A DNA stretch of 64,000 nt from Deltaproteobacteria bacterium. GTDB taxonomy: Bacteria > Myxococcota_A > UBA9042. Numbering within the stretch: the stretch's first letter is position 1; every line of letters starts with the position of its first letter. The stretch spans positions 145,717-209,716 of the forward strand of contig JACKFC010000004.1 of NCBI GenBank assembly GCA_020632665.1, written 5' to 3'. The notes beneath the pieces are model-generated. The model searched no databases. It saw nothing but the letters and a program-made list of their open reading frames with translations, and was not told the origin of the DNA. The position numbers and the translations under genes were made by a program. Positions 27,632-36,909 of the stretch are shown here, piece by piece.

Positions 27632-29071
27632 ATGGTTGCACGTCTTCGACTTCTCGGCCGGCGCATTCTCGCGACCGGCGGTGCTGGGCAGGGCCAATGG
27701 CTGGTCGACGCGCGCGCGTTCGTCGACGGCGAAAGTGACCCGGAGATGCGGGTCGATGCGTCGAACCGCATCGAGCGCGTCCTGATCGTCCTCGGCGCCG
27801 TCGCCGCGCTGGTCGGATTGACCGCGGCGGACCTCGGCCCCTCGAAGATCACGATGGCGCGCGAGCTCGTCGGCGAGGATCTCTGGCGCTGGATCGGCCG
27901 CCCGGCCATCGCGCTGGCGGGTCTGGCGATGATCTCGCTGGTCTGGCGCATCGCGCTCTGGCTCCGCTACAAGCCGGCCGAGGCGCTCGCCGCGCAGGAC
28001 CCCCGGCTGCCCGAGATCACGGTCGTCATTCCGGCGTACAACGAAGGCGAGACGGTCTACCACACCATCCGCTCGTTGCTCGCGAGCGATTACCCGGCGC
28101 ACAAGCTCTCGATCTACTGCGTCGACGACGGCAGCAAGGACGACACCGCCTCCTGGGCGCGTTCGGCCGCGGTGCTCGCCCCCGACCGGGTCCACGTCAT
28201 CGAGAAGGAGCAGAACGCCGGCAAGCGCCACGCGCTCTACACCGGCTTCCAGCAGGTGCGGACCTCGCTGGTCGTCACCGTCGACTCCGACACCGTGCTG
28301 CCGAAGGACGCCCTGCGCGCCCTGGTCACGCCGATGGTCCTCGACGAGAAGGTCGGCGCCGTCGCCGGCCGCATCGACGTGCTCAACCGCGGTCGCAACC
28401 TGCTGACCCGGATGCTGGCGGTCCGGTACCGCATCGGCTTCGACTTCTCGCGTGCCTACCAGAGTGAGCTGGGCAGCGTCTTCGTCACCCCCGGCGCCTT
28501 CTCCTGCTACCGCGTCTCGGTGGTGAAGCCGCATTGGGACGCCTGGCGCGACGTGAAGTTCCTCGGCGCCAACTGCAGCAACGGCGACGACCACCACATG
28601 GCCAACCGTGTGCTCTGGGCCGGCTACAAGACGGTCTACCAGTCCAACGCCGTGGCGCGGACGACGGTGCCCTCGACCTACAAGCGGCTCTCGCTGATGT
28701 ACCTCCGCTGGGCCCGCAGCAACCTGCGCGAGAGCACCCTCTACATGGGCCACCTGCCGGACCTGCTGCGCTCGTGGCGCAACGTGCCCGCGGTCATCGA
28801 CGCGGCGTTCTCCTACCTGCAGCTGCCGCTGCGCATGTACCTGCTCTTCGCCGGCTGGCTGCTGATCCTCATGCACCCGGTGCTGCTGCTCCGCTCGGTC
28901 GCCTTCGCGCTGACCTTCGCCCTGCTGCACATGGTCTTCTTCTTGCGCAGCGAGCGCAGCCTCGACGCGGTCTACACGCTGGCCTACTCGGTCTTCGCCC
29001 TGCTGACCCTGCAGTGGATCTACCCGATGGCGCTGATCACCGTGCGCCAGTCGCGTTGGCTGACCCGCTAG
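27632..29071 (+). CDS. processive family 2 glycosyltransferase, hyaluronan-synthase/NodC-like
   Basis: A 479-aa protein. Two N-terminal membrane helices (about residues 48-65 and 88-110) precede a GT-A catalytic domain: VIPAYNEGE, VDDGSKDDT (UDP-sugar binding), DSDT (metal DxD), GDDHHMANR (catalytic base region) and YLRWARSNLRE, the equivalent of the (Q/R)xxRW product-binding motif. Three or four C-terminal helices follow (about 385-470). This is the layout of synthases that polymerise and export a polysaccharide. The ATG at 27632 has GGAGG 6 nt upstream; an internal ATG at 27746 lacks proper spacing. It overlaps the convergent propeller lipoprotein gene by 35 bp. Confidence 0.85.
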   Translation: MVARLRLLGRRILATGGAGQGQWLVDARAFVDGESDPEMRVDASNRIERVLIVLGAVAALVGLTAADLGPSKITMARELVGEDLWRWIGRPAIALAGLAMISLVWRIALWLRYKPAEALAAQDPRLPEITVVIPAYNEGETVYHTIRSLLASDYPAHKLSIYCVDDGSKDDTASWARSAAVLAPDRVHVIEKEQNAGKRHALYTGFQQVRTSLVVTVDSDTVLPKDALRALVTPMVLDEKVGAVAGRIDVLNRGRNLLTRMLAVRYRIGFDFSRAYQSELGSVFVTPGAFSCYRVSVVKPHWDAWRDVKFLGANCSNGDDHHMANRVLWAGYKTVYQSNAVARTTVPSTYKRLSLMYLRWARSNLRESTLYMGHLPDLLRSWRNVPAVIDAAFSYLQLPLRMYLLFAGWLLILMHPVLLLRSVAFALTFALLHMVFFLRSERSLDAVYTLAYSVFALLTLQWIYPMALITVRQSRWLTR

Positions 29072-30722
29072 CCTGGGCCGCCGCAGCGCTGCCGGCTGGG
29101 TCCGGCAGGCCGATCGCATCGGGAACACTGACCCCGATCAGCACGATGCGCTCCTGACCGGCGGTGGCCGAGAGCAGCAGCGCCCACGCGCCCCACGCAC
29201 CGACCTCGAGCGTCTCTTCCCGGCCCGCTGCACGCAGGCGCAGCGCCGGGAGGTGCAGCATCCGCGGCTCGTTCTGGTCACCGACGCGAAAGGCCGCAAC
29301 GTGCAATCCCGGCCCGATCAGCCTGGTCGCCAGCGGTGCGCGGCCGGGCCAGCCGACGCGCGCGGCGCGCCCTGCACGCAGCTGCGCCATCGGCTCGCGG
29401 CCGAGCAGCAGCGTCGGGCAGACCAAGCCCGGCGGGCTCCCGGGCGCCGGCAGGGTGCAGAGCTGCAGCGCGCCACCGAGCAGGGCCGCGTTCCAGATCT
29501 GGACGCGCTCCGGGTCCTGCTCACCGAAGAAGCGCAGCCGCACCGCGTCGTCGGTCAGGGCGTCGACCGTCCACGAGAGCCGCCGCGGGGGGCCAGAAGG
29601 GCCGGTGACGAGGTAGTGCAGGGCGACACCGGGACGGAGCCAAGCGGGCCGCGCTGGCGGGGGAGGCAGTGGAGTGAGCGCGCCCGCCCGAAGCGTACGC
29701 AGCGCAGCCCGGTCACCGGCGACACCGAGCCAGAACTCTTCATTCGCCGCGCTGCTCTCGAGGGCAGGGACCTCCCCCAGGAGCGCACCGTCGCGGGCCC
29801 GCAGCAGCCATTCACGCCCCCCTCCCCGAAGCCGCAGCACACCGGGGCCGGCGAGCAGCGCCTCGGGTGCCGGCCGCGGCCACGCCGTCAGCCAACGCAG
29901 CGCGTCGGCCCGGCCGTCGAGGCCCGCGACGAAGCGGACACCGTCGTCCCGGATGCCGGAGAGCAGCATGGCGCCGTCGGTGAGCAGGACGCGGCCGAGC
30001 CGGGGCAGCAACTCGGTGACGCGCAGCGCGCCGGTACGGCCGTCGCGCAATTCGAGCACGCCGGGCTCGGGGCGGACCAGCAGGGCGTCGCCGATGCGCA
30101 GCGGCGCGGGGCGGTCGGCGGGGAGCGGAGCAGACCATGCCGGAGCCGCGGCGCGCGCTGGGCAGCCGCCGCGCGCACAGCGTTGCTTCAAGGCGTAGGC
30201 GAGGACGGCGCCGGCGCGACGCAACCAGATCCAGGTCGCGCCGCCGAGCCGCCCGGCACCGACGATCCGATGCGCCTTGTCCGGCAACGCGACGCAATCG
30301 TAGATCCGCCCGCTGCGGGCCTCGATGGCGCAGAGCGAGGCGGCCTCGTCGAGCACCACGACATCTGGCCCGGTGACCAGCGACGCGACCACCCGTCCTG
30401 ATGCGGGATGGGTCCAGGCGCTCTGCCCGCTGCCGGCCTTGCGCCCGCGGACGCGGCCGGCGAGCTCGTCGATGATCATCCCGTCGGTGAGCGCGACGTG
30501 GCCCGCCGACTCCGGCGGCAGCACTGTAGTCGTCAGGACCGCGCCGGAGCGGCCGATCTCCAATACGCGGGTCTGCTGCGGCTCGCCGAGGATCAGGGCG
30601 TGGTGGGCCGGTCCGGCGAGGACGCTGGCACGCGCGCCGAGGTCGTCGTCGGTGATCGGCTTGGCACCGCAGCCCGCAGCGAGCACCCCGAACGCGACGA
30701 GGCCCGCCAGCACGAGCCTCAC
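29037..30722 (-). CDS. PQQ/propeller-like lipoprotein
   Basis: A 561-aa protein with a lipobox (VLAAGC). Repeated short strands with the style VLEIGRSGAV, VVVLDEAASLCAIEARSG and LLVRPEPGVLELRDGRTG suggest a quinoprotein-like beta-propeller over residues about 35-350. The C-terminal 200 residues (LHYLVTGPSGPPRRLSWTVD and following) are a separate beta-rich domain. No PQQ-binding or catalytic residues can be claimed. Its start overlaps the end of the hydrolase gene by 4 bases, so it is the last gene of the operon with the glycosylphosphotransferase and hydrolase. Confidence 0.7.
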   Translation of the reverse strand: MRLVLAGLVAFGVLAAGCGAKPITDDDLGARASVLAGPAHHALILGEPQQTRVLEIGRSGAVLTTTVLPPESAGHVALTDGMIIDELAGRVRGRKAGSGQSAWTHPASGRVVASLVTGPDVVVLDEAASLCAIEARSGRIYDCVALPDKAHRIVGAGRLGGATWIWLRRAGAVLAYALKQRCARGGCPARAAAPAWSAPLPADRPAPLRIGDALLVRPEPGVLELRDGRTGALRVTELLPRLGRVLLTDGAMLLSGIRDDGVRFVAGLDGRADALRWLTAWPRPAPEALLAGPGVLRLRGGGREWLLRARDGALLGEVPALESSAANEEFWLGVAGDRAALRTLRAGALTPLPPPPARPAWLRPGVALHYLVTGPSGPPRRLSWTVDALTDDAVRLRFFGEQDPERVQIWNAALLGGALQLCTLPAPGSPPGLVCPTLLLGREPMAQLRAGRAARVGWPGRAPLATRLIGPGLHVAAFRVGDQNEPRMLHLPALRLRAAGREETLEVGAWGAWALLLSATAGQERIVLIGVSVPDAIGLPDPAGSAAAAQASGSANATGAR

Positions 30723-31543
30723 GCCGCAGTCGCCTCGGCGGCCGCGAAGTGGCGCAGCAGCGCAGCGTTGAGCTGACTCGGGATCTGCCGGATCAAGCCG
30801 TGGCCGGCGTCGACATGCAGCACCTCGGCGTGCGGCAGCAGGCGATGCAGACGATCGACCTGCGAAGGCGCGATCAGCAAATCCTTCTCCGGACGCACCA
30901 GCAGCACCGGGAGGTCGGCCAGCCTCGAGAGGCGATCGGCGGTTCGATGGCCGAAGATCGCGGCGAGCTGGGCCCGGCGCGCGCGGCCGGGCGGGGGCGT
31001 GCCGAGGTCGTGGGTCAGCGTCCGATGCAGCCAGCTACGGTCGCAGGTCGCGAGGAAATCGGGCGGGAAGAGCAGCTTCGCCAAGGCGCGGCCGCGGCGC
31101 TCTCGGCCGCCGACCTGCGCCGCGAGGAAATAGCCGAGTCCGCGCGGCGTCGGCAGCATCGCCCGCAGCCCGCCAGCGTGGGTCGCGATCAGCGTCATGC
31201 TGCGCACCCGGTCCCGGTGCCGCAGGGCGAATTCCTGGGCGATCATGCCGCCCATCGAGACGCCGACGACGTGCACCGCACGCTCGCCGAGGTGGTCGAG
31301 CAGGCCGGCGGCGTCATCCGCCATCTGCGCCATCGAATAGGGCCCTTCGGGGATATCGCTCTCGCCGACGCCGCGGTTGTCGTAGGTGATCACGCGGTGG
31401 CTGCCGGAGAGCTCGGGCACCTGGAATTGCCACGCCCGACCCGGCATCGCGAAGCCCATGATCAGCAGGACGGCGCTCTCCCCTTCGCCCACGCTGCGGT
31501 AGGCGATGCGGTGGCTGCCGAGCTGGACGTGGCCCTGATTCAA
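30719..31543 (-). CDS. alpha/beta-fold hydrolase
   Basis: A 274-aa cytoplasmic alpha/beta hydrolase. The oxyanion region is VLLIMGFAMPG, then DNRGVGESD, the nucleophile elbow GVSMGGM (Ser about residue 95), an acid near PVLLVRPEKDLLI, and the catalytic His in DAGHGLI. It resembles 3-oxoadipate-enol-lactonase-like or haloperoxidase-like esterases; the substrate is unknown. It overlaps both neighbours by 4 bases within the exopolysaccharide-type operon. Confidence 0.82.
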   Translation of the reverse strand: MNQGHVQLGSHRIAYRSVGEGESAVLLIMGFAMPGRAWQFQVPELSGSHRVITYDNRGVGESDIPEGPYSMAQMADDAAGLLDHLGERAVHVVGVSMGGMIAQEFALRHRDRVRSMTLIATHAGGLRAMLPTPRGLGYFLAAQVGGRERRGRALAKLLFPPDFLATCDRSWLHRTLTHDLGTPPPGRARRAQLAAIFGHRTADRLSRLADLPVLLVRPEKDLLIAPSQVDRLHRLLPHAEVLHVDAGHGLIRQIPSQLNAALLRHFAAAEATAA

Positions 31544-33000
31544 TGTGCCCCCTTGCGCAGCAACACCGCTGGCACCGTTCGGAAGAGGATGCCGAGGTCG
31601 GTGAGCACGTTGTTGTTGCCGATATAGTCGAGGTCGAGGAAGGCGCGCTCGGGGTAGCGAATATCGCTGCGCCCGCTGACCTGCCAGAGCCCCGTGACCC
31701 CGGGCCGCACCGCGAGCAGCAGGTCGGCGTAGGGATCGTAATGCTGCAGCTCGTCGGGGACGATCGGGCGCGGCCCGACCATCGAGAGCTCACCGCGGAG
31801 CACGTTGTAGAGCTGCGGCAGCTCGTCGAGGCTCGACTTGCGCAGGAAGCGGCCGAGCGGCGAGACGCGCGGGTCCTCGTCCTCGGGGAGCTTGTAGTCG
31901 TTGTCGACATAGCGCTGGTAGAGCGCCGGATCGCGACGCAGCGCCTCTTCCGCGTCGACCCGCATCGAGCGGAATTTGTAGAGCGTGAAGGTCTTGCCGC
32001 CCTGACCCAGGCGGCGCTGGCCGAAGAGGACCGGCCCCGGATCGAGCAGCTTGATCGCCACCGTGACGGCCACCGCCACCGGCAGGAGCAGCAGCCCCGC
32101 GAGCGCGGCGACCGAGACGTCCATCAGCCGCTTGGCGACCGCGCCGAGCTCGTCCTTCGGCATCGGTCCGTAGCTGAGCATCGGGATGCCTTCGAATTCC
32201 GTGACGCGGCCGCGTACGCCGTCGCCGGTGCTGTGGTTGGTCGTCACGACCGAGACCACGCGACCCCGCTCGGTCAGGGTCTGCACCAGGGGCGCGAGCT
32301 CGGCGATCCGGCGCGGCCCGCCGACGACGAAGACCTCGTCCACGGGATGCTCGACCAGGATCCGATCGAGGTCGGCCAGCCCGCCGATCACCGGCACGCC
32401 GCCGATCGAGGCCGGAGCCGCCTCTTCTCCGGCCCAGAGCACGCCGACCGGGCGATAGCCCGAGTCTTCCGCGCCGACGACCGCCGCGGTGAACCACGAC
32501 GCCGGCCGGCCGCCGCCGACGACCAGGGCGTGGCGCGCGTAGGCGTCGCTGCGCAGCAGTCGCCGGACGAAGCTGCGCATGAAGAGGTCTTTGCTCAGCA
32601 GCAGGCAGAAGCCGATGCCGAAATAGTAGCCGAAGTAGAGGCGGCTCACGGTCGCGAGCTTGACCGAGAAGACCGCCGCCGAGGCGCCGAGGATCGCCCA
32701 GGCGAGGCCGCGCAGGTGCAGCGCGAGCAGGCGCAGCAAGCTGCCGCGGTGCGGCACGAGGTAGCCGCGGCTGGTGCGCAGGCCGGCGATCCAGGCGACA
32801 CCCGATACGCCGAGCAGCAGGGCGTAGTCGACGCCGGCCGCATCGCTCGGATTCCAATCCGTCGATGGGATCCGCGAGAGCAACGGCAGCTTCTCGTGCA
32901 CGCCACGGGCGAAGAACGCCAAGGCGAACGCGATCGCGACGGCGATCGCGTCCAAGGTCGCGTGAGAGGTTCGCAGCGTCCGTGCGCGCTCGATGAACAT
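31540..33000 (-). CDS. polyprenyl glycosylphosphotransferase (exopolysaccharide priming enzyme)
   Basis: A 486-aa membrane protein. Several N-terminal helices (about residues 15-150) and a CoA-binding-like NAD-fold domain (ALVVGGGRPASWF, about 180-290) precede the bacterial sugar transferase domain: KRLMDVSVAALAGLLLLPVA, GQRRLGQGGKTFTLYKFRSM, LRKSSLDELPQLYNVLRGE and SMVGPRP, then GVTGLWQVSGRS. This is the WcaJ/WbaP/EpsZ class that transfers sugar-1-phosphate to undecaprenyl phosphate, the first step of repeat-unit assembly. The start is placed at the ATG at 33000, because GGAG lies 6 nt upstream; an upstream reading to 33069 is less likely. It is the first gene of a three-gene overlapping operon. 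Confidence 0.9.
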   Translation of the reverse strand: MFIERARTLRTSHATLDAIAVAIAFALAFFARGVHEKLPLLSRIPSTDWNPSDAAGVDYALLLGVSGVAWIAGLRTSRGYLVPHRGSLLRLLALHLRGLAWAILGASAAVFSVKLATVSRLYFGYYFGIGFCLLLSKDLFMRSFVRRLLRSDAYARHALVVGGGRPASWFTAAVVGAEDSGYRPVGVLWAGEEAAPASIGGVPVIGGLADLDRILVEHPVDEVFVVGGPRRIAELAPLVQTLTERGRVVSVVTTNHSTGDGVRGRVTEFEGIPMLSYGPMPKDELGAVAKRLMDVSVAALAGLLLLPVAVAVTVAIKLLDPGPVLFGQRRLGQGGKTFTLYKFRSMRVDAEEALRRDPALYQRYVDNDYKLPEDEDPRVSPLGRFLRKSSLDELPQLYNVLRGELSMVGPRPIVPDELQHYDPYADLLLAVRPGVTGLWQVSGRSDIRYPERAFLDLDYIGNNNVLTDLGILFRTVPAVLLRKGAH

Positions 33001-33036
33001 CGTGGCTCCGCCCCCACCCCAGCGTCGGGGGCGCGG

Positions 33037-33065
33037 AGAATAGGGCCCCCGCTCGACCCTCGCAA
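33037..33065 (-). promoter_or_regulatory. candidate sigma-70 promoter of the glycosylphosphotransferase operon
   Basis: The minus strand reads TTGCGA, 17 bp, TATTCT. Predicted transcription start is about 30 nt upstream of the ATG at 33000. Hexamer fit and spacing are the best of the promoters listed here. Confidence 0.5.
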
Positions 33066-33092
33066 GCACGGGAGAACTCTGTCATCCTCGCT

Positions 33093-34661
33093 GTGTCGCG
33101 GTCCGAGCCTCGGGGCGCGTGGAGTCCGCGCTTGTTGTCCCCATCGTCGCGCACGCTGACCGTCGCCTTGGTCTGTCTCTCGCTGCCTGCCGTCGCCGCT
33201 GCGACCGGCATGACCCGGATCGAGCGGCGCCCCGATCTGCCTGCCACCATCAGCGTCGACGGCCGACCCGGCCTCGAAGTCTCCGATGATCCCGCGGCGC
33301 TCGCCGGCATCACCGGCCTGCGTCTCGGCGCAGCCTTCGGCGCGGCCGGAGCGAGCCTCGACGGCGACCGCGGCGCTGGTTGGGCGCTCGGCGCCTCGTG
33401 GGGCACGCGCGGCGTCGGCCTCGGCCTGCAGCTCGACCGCAGCCCCAGCGGGATGCCGCCGCAGCGCAGCGACCAAGGCTTCGCCGGGCTCTCGCGTTTC
33501 AGCGTCGGTGTGGGCCTGCGTTTGGCCGACGTGCTGCAGCTCGGCGTCGCCGTCCGCCGCCTCGTCGACGCCGACGACGCGCTCGGCGGCATCACCACCA
33601 TCGATCTCGGCCTCGGCGCGACCCCGCTGCCGTGGCTTCGGCTGGGCGTCGGCATGAGCGACGCGCTGGCCTCGACCGCCTACCTGGTGCAGAGCCCGCT
33701 GGCGGACGGCTCCGTCGTCGTCGCCGGGCCGCAGCTCGTCGCTGGCCTGCGCGTCGGCCGGCTCGGTGGCGCCGTGGTCGGCGGCGTCGAGGGGCGCTGG
33801 AGCGATGGCGGCGCGCTGCGTACGCTCGATTTGACGGTGCGCTGGCAGCTTCGGCCGCGGATCGCGCTCGGCGCCGACGTTCGCCTGCAGCGGGCGACGG
33901 TCGCCGATGGCGAGAGCACCGTGCGCGCCGCCTTCGTCGTCGCGGTGCGCGAGGGCCGCGCCGAGGTCGCGCCGTATATCCGTGTCGACGCGCGGCAGAA
34001 CGCCGACGCTGCCTTCGGCTACGGCGCGCTGGCGAGCTGGGTCTACCTGCCGCAAGCGGATTCGTCCGCCGGTGGACGCCCGCGGCAGGCCCGACGCCGG
34101 CCGACGACGGCGCAGGACGCCACCGCGATCGCCCGCGCCGTCCTCGGCCTGAACGCTGCGCTCGCGGCCAGCGACGCGCGCGCCGTCTGCGATTGGATCG
34201 CGGCAGACGGCGCACGGCTCGACGTCGAGTCGAGCGATCCGGCGTTCTCGCACCACGGCCGGCAAGACAAGGCGACGATCTGCGCCGATCTGCAGCGTCG
34301 GCAGGGCCCGTTCTGGACCTATGTGCGCGAATTCGGACCAGCGCCGGTCCACGCCGAGGTCGCTCGCCTGCTCCCGACCCTATTCCGCCTGCACGGCGCC
34401 GCGTTCGCCGAGCTCCCCGCCGATCGCGCCGCCGTCGTCGGCGAGATGCTGAGGCGCAGCCACCCGGACCTTCGCTGCCGCGCCTACCGCGCCCGCAGCT
34501 ACGAGAGCCTCGGCGGTCAGCCTGCGGTCGAGGTCCGGGTCGATTGCCCTGGCGAGGCGATCGCGGTCTACCAGTTCTTCCCCGAAGCCGGCGGCTACAA
34601 ACTCGGCAAGCTCGCCATCGACGCCCGCGCCACCCCGGACGTTCAGAAGCGCAAGCCGTAG
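33093..34661 (+). CDS. exported outer-membrane-type protein with C-terminal SnoaL-like region
   Basis: A 522-aa protein from a GTG at 33093; a TTG at 33132 has a better-spaced GGAG (7 nt), so the true start may be there. A signal peptide ends near VAA-ATG. Residues about 60-320 alternate polar and hydrophobic strands rich in Gly and Leu (VSDDPAALAGITGLRLGAAFG), resembling PorV/FadL-like barrels of surface lipid transport. The last 170 residues, after a basic linker, look like a separate NTF2/SnoaL-like domain. Function unknown. It overlaps the convergent gene by 19 bp. Confidence 0.68.
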   Translation: MSRSEPRGAWSPRLLSPSSRTLTVALVCLSLPAVAAATGMTRIERRPDLPATISVDGRPGLEVSDDPAALAGITGLRLGAAFGAAGASLDGDRGAGWALGASWGTRGVGLGLQLDRSPSGMPPQRSDQGFAGLSRFSVGVGLRLADVLQLGVAVRRLVDADDALGGITTIDLGLGATPLPWLRLGVGMSDALASTAYLVQSPLADGSVVVAGPQLVAGLRVGRLGGAVVGGVEGRWSDGGALRTLDLTVRWQLRPRIALGADVRLQRATVADGESTVRAAFVVAVREGRAEVAPYIRVDARQNADAAFGYGALASWVYLPQADSSAGGRPRQARRRPTTAQDATAIARAVLGLNAALAASDARAVCDWIAADGARLDVESSDPAFSHHGRQDKATICADLQRRQGPFWTYVREFGPAPVHAEVARLLPTLFRLHGAAFAELPADRAAVVGEMLRRSHPDLRCRAYRARSYESLGGQPAVEVRVDCPGEAIAVYQFFPEAGGYKLGKLAIDARATPDVQKRKP

Positions 34662-35470
34662 CGCACGCCGAAGAGCGGCAGCAGCGCGACGTTGGTCGCG
34701 TCGCGGTAGGCGCCCTCGATCAGCATCGCGGCGCCCAACTCCAGGCGCAGGACGCGGTCGCCAGCGACGCCGTGGATCCACGACGCGCCGGTGCCGATCG
34801 TCCACCACGCGGCCGAGATCGAGCCCGCGGCGGCGAAGAAGCGGCGCGCCGAGCCCAGCCCGATCGCGGCCCACGAACCGGCCTCGCCGCGGCCGCCGGT
34901 GTAGCCTTGCACGCCGCAGAAGACGTCGTGGTGCAACGGGCCCAGCCAACCGCGCCGCACCCGCAGCCCGCCGCGCCACGCCACCCCGCCCGCGTCGGTC
35001 GTGGTGCCGAGGCCAGCGTAGAGCACCCGCCCCGCGCCGACACCGAGGTCGACCTCTGCCAGCAATCCGCCGGGGAATGCCGGTCCGATCGAGAGGCCGG
35101 CGTCGAATGCGTCGGCGTCCGGGGCCGCGCCACGTCCGTCCTCTTCCCGGCGCTCGGTGGGATCCGGCAGCGCGCAGATGCCGTCGCGGCAGCGCCGCGA
35201 GATGTGGCAGTCCGTGTCGACATCGCACTCACGGATCCGGCACGCGCCACGGCGGCAGGTCCGCCCCGCGGCGCATTCGTCGTCGCGTGTGCATTGCGGT
35301 TGCTGGCAGCGACCGTCGAGGCAGAGCAGGGTGCCGCTGCACTCGCCGTCCCGCCGGCAGCGCCAGCCCGCCTCGCGTTCCGGAGCGGCCCACACTGGCG
35401 ATGCGAGCAGCCACAGCAGCGGCAGCAGCGCCAGCAGCGGTCGCACGTCGCGTCGGCGTCGGGGCTGCAC
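34643..35470 (-). CDS. outer-membrane protein with N-terminal Cys-rich domain
   Basis: A 275-aa protein from a GTG. A signal peptide (cleavage near VWA-APE) is followed by three Cys-rich repeats (CRRDGECSGTLLCLDGRC, CTRDDECAAGRTC, CDVDTDCHISRRC; about residues 37-100), an acidic linker and a C-terminal beta-barrel-like region ending in FGVRYGLRF. The terminal Phe and aromatic-rich strands fit an outer-membrane barrel. It starts 14 nt after the acyl-CoA dehydrogenase stop, on the same strand. No family name can be given. Confidence 0.7.
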   Translation of the reverse strand: MQPRRRRDVRPLLALLPLLWLLASPVWAAPEREAGWRCRRDGECSGTLLCLDGRCQQPQCTRDDECAAGRTCRRGACRIRECDVDTDCHISRRCRDGICALPDPTERREEDGRGAAPDADAFDAGLSIGPAFPGGLLAEVDLGVGAGRVLYAGLGTTTDAGGVAWRGGLRVRRGWLGPLHHDVFCGVQGYTGGRGEAGSWAAIGLGSARRFFAAAGSISAAWWTIGTGASWIHGVAGDRVLRLELGAAMLIEGAYRDATNVALLPLFGVRYGLRF

Positions 35471-35484
35471 GGTGAAGTCCCGCG

Positions 35485-36663
35485 TCAGCGCAAGATCGGC
35501 ACGCCAGCGAGGTCTCGCGTCATATTCTTCTGATGCGCCTCGTTGGTGCCGCCGCCGATCTCGAGCAGCTTCGCGTCACGCCACAGCCGCTCGACGTTGT
35601 ATTCGCCGACGTAGCCGTAGCCGCCCAGGACCTGGATCGCCCGATCGGCGACGTTCTTCGCCATCGTGCTGCAGTAGAGCTTGACCCCGTCGCTGTCGAT
35701 GCGGTTGCCGTAGCTGTCGAGCCGCAGCGCGCCGGCGACCTGGTAGACGTAGGCGCGACCGGCCATCCACTCGGCGTAGCTCTCGGCGATGTGGCGCTGG
35801 ATCTGACCGAACGCGCGCAGCGGCTTGCCGAAGCTGTGCCGCTCGCTGGCGTAGCGGTTCATCACCTCGATGCAGCGACGCGCGATGCCGAGGCTCATCG
35901 CGGCGAGGGTCAGCCGCTCGAGCTCGAGGTTGCGCATCATCGAACGCACCGCCGAGCCCTCTTGGCCGACCAGGTTGCGCTCGGGGACCAAGACCTCTTC
36001 GAAGACCAACTCGGCCGTCGTCGAGGCGCGCATGCCGAGCTTGTCCTTGATCTTCTGGCCCAGGCGGAAGCCCTCCATGCCCTTCTCGACCAAGAAGAGC
36101 GAGAGCCCGCGGGCGCCGTCGTCCCCGGTCTTGGCATAGACGAGGAAGACGTCGCCGAGGTCGGTGTCGTTGATCGCGCCGTTGGTGATCCACATCTTGG
36201 CGCCGGTGATCCGGTAGCCACCGTCGACCCGGCGCGCCGTGGTGCCCATGCCGAGGACGTCGGTGCCGGCGCCGGGCTCGCTCATGCACATGCCGCCGAT
36301 CGCCGCGCCGCTGCACGCCGCCGGCAGCAGGCGGGCCCGCTGCTCGTCGTTGCCGTTCTGCGCCAGGTTGTTCACGAAGAGCATGGCGTGCGCGAGATAG
36401 GAGAGGGTCAGACCCGGGTCCACCGCGGAGAGCTCCTCGTGGGCGATGACGGCCGCCACCGCGTCCATCCCAGAGCCGCCGAAACGCTCGTCCACGGTGA
36501 TGCCGAGCAGGCCGAGCTCGCCCAGCTTGCGGAAGAGTTCGACGTTGAAACGCTCCTCCCGGTCGGACCGGCAGGCTTGCGGCTCCACGTCGTGCTCGGC
36601 GAATTCCCGCACCATCGCGCGAAGGGCGAGGTGCTCCTCGGTCGGATTGAAGAGGTCTGCCAT
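35485..36663 (-). CDS. acyl-CoA dehydrogenase, isovaleryl-CoA-dehydrogenase-like
   Basis: A 392-aa FAD enzyme of normal length. It has the N-terminal helical domain, the flavin-contact motif GGMCMSEPGAGTDV and WITNG (residues about 140-180), and the C-terminal ADH motif QVLGGYGYVGEYNVERLWRD with EIGGGTNEAH. A Glu in LELERLTLAAMSLGIA sits where isovaleryl-CoA dehydrogenases carry their catalytic base, unlike the later Glu of most other acyl-CoA dehydrogenases. It should oxidise a branched or short acyl-CoA in the cytoplasm, passing electrons to ETF; the exact substrate is uncertain. The ATG at 36663 follows GGAGGAAGG. Upstream lies a region with GAGAC inverted repeats. Confidence 0.85.
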   Translation of the reverse strand: MADLFNPTEEHLALRAMVREFAEHDVEPQACRSDREERFNVELFRKLGELGLLGITVDERFGGSGMDAVAAVIAHEELSAVDPGLTLSYLAHAMLFVNNLAQNGNDEQRARLLPAACSGAAIGGMCMSEPGAGTDVLGMGTTARRVDGGYRITGAKMWITNGAINDTDLGDVFLVYAKTGDDGARGLSLFLVEKGMEGFRLGQKIKDKLGMRASTTAELVFEEVLVPERNLVGQEGSAVRSMMRNLELERLTLAAMSLGIARRCIEVMNRYASERHSFGKPLRAFGQIQRHIAESYAEWMAGRAYVYQVAGALRLDSYGNRIDSDGVKLYCSTMAKNVADRAIQVLGGYGYVGEYNVERLWRDAKLLEIGGGTNEAHQKNMTRDLAGVPILR

Positions 36664-36819
36664 GGTTCCTTCCTCCGCTGCGAAGTGCGCAGCGCTTGGT
36701 AGCACAGGCAGAGCAGGGCATGGAAGCGTCGCGACGCCGACGGCGCGCGGAACGTGTGTCGCAATTCGAGACATCGGCTCGGTGCGCCGTTTTGGATCGG
36801 TTCTGCGCTCAGAGCGGAT

Positions 36820-36854
36820 GAGACTGTCTCGTTTCGTTGCAGGTTGAGACAGTC
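36820..36854. promoter_or_regulatory. GAGAC inverted-repeat operator candidate
   Basis: GAGACTGTCTC (36820-36830) is a self-complementary 5+1+5 site. GACTGTCTC (36822-36830) also pairs perfectly with GAGACAGTC (36846-36854). A further GAGAC lies at 36768-36772. Palindromes of this size suit a TetR- or MarR-type dimer. The position, about 160 bp upstream of the acyl-CoA dehydrogenase start, suggests control of that gene or of the divergent small ORF. No regulator gene lies nearby. Confidence 0.4.
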
Positions 36855-36909
36855 ATGGCCCCGTCCCAGGGGGCGGACCGAGTGTCACGCTCGACCCGTC
36901 TGCCCGAAG

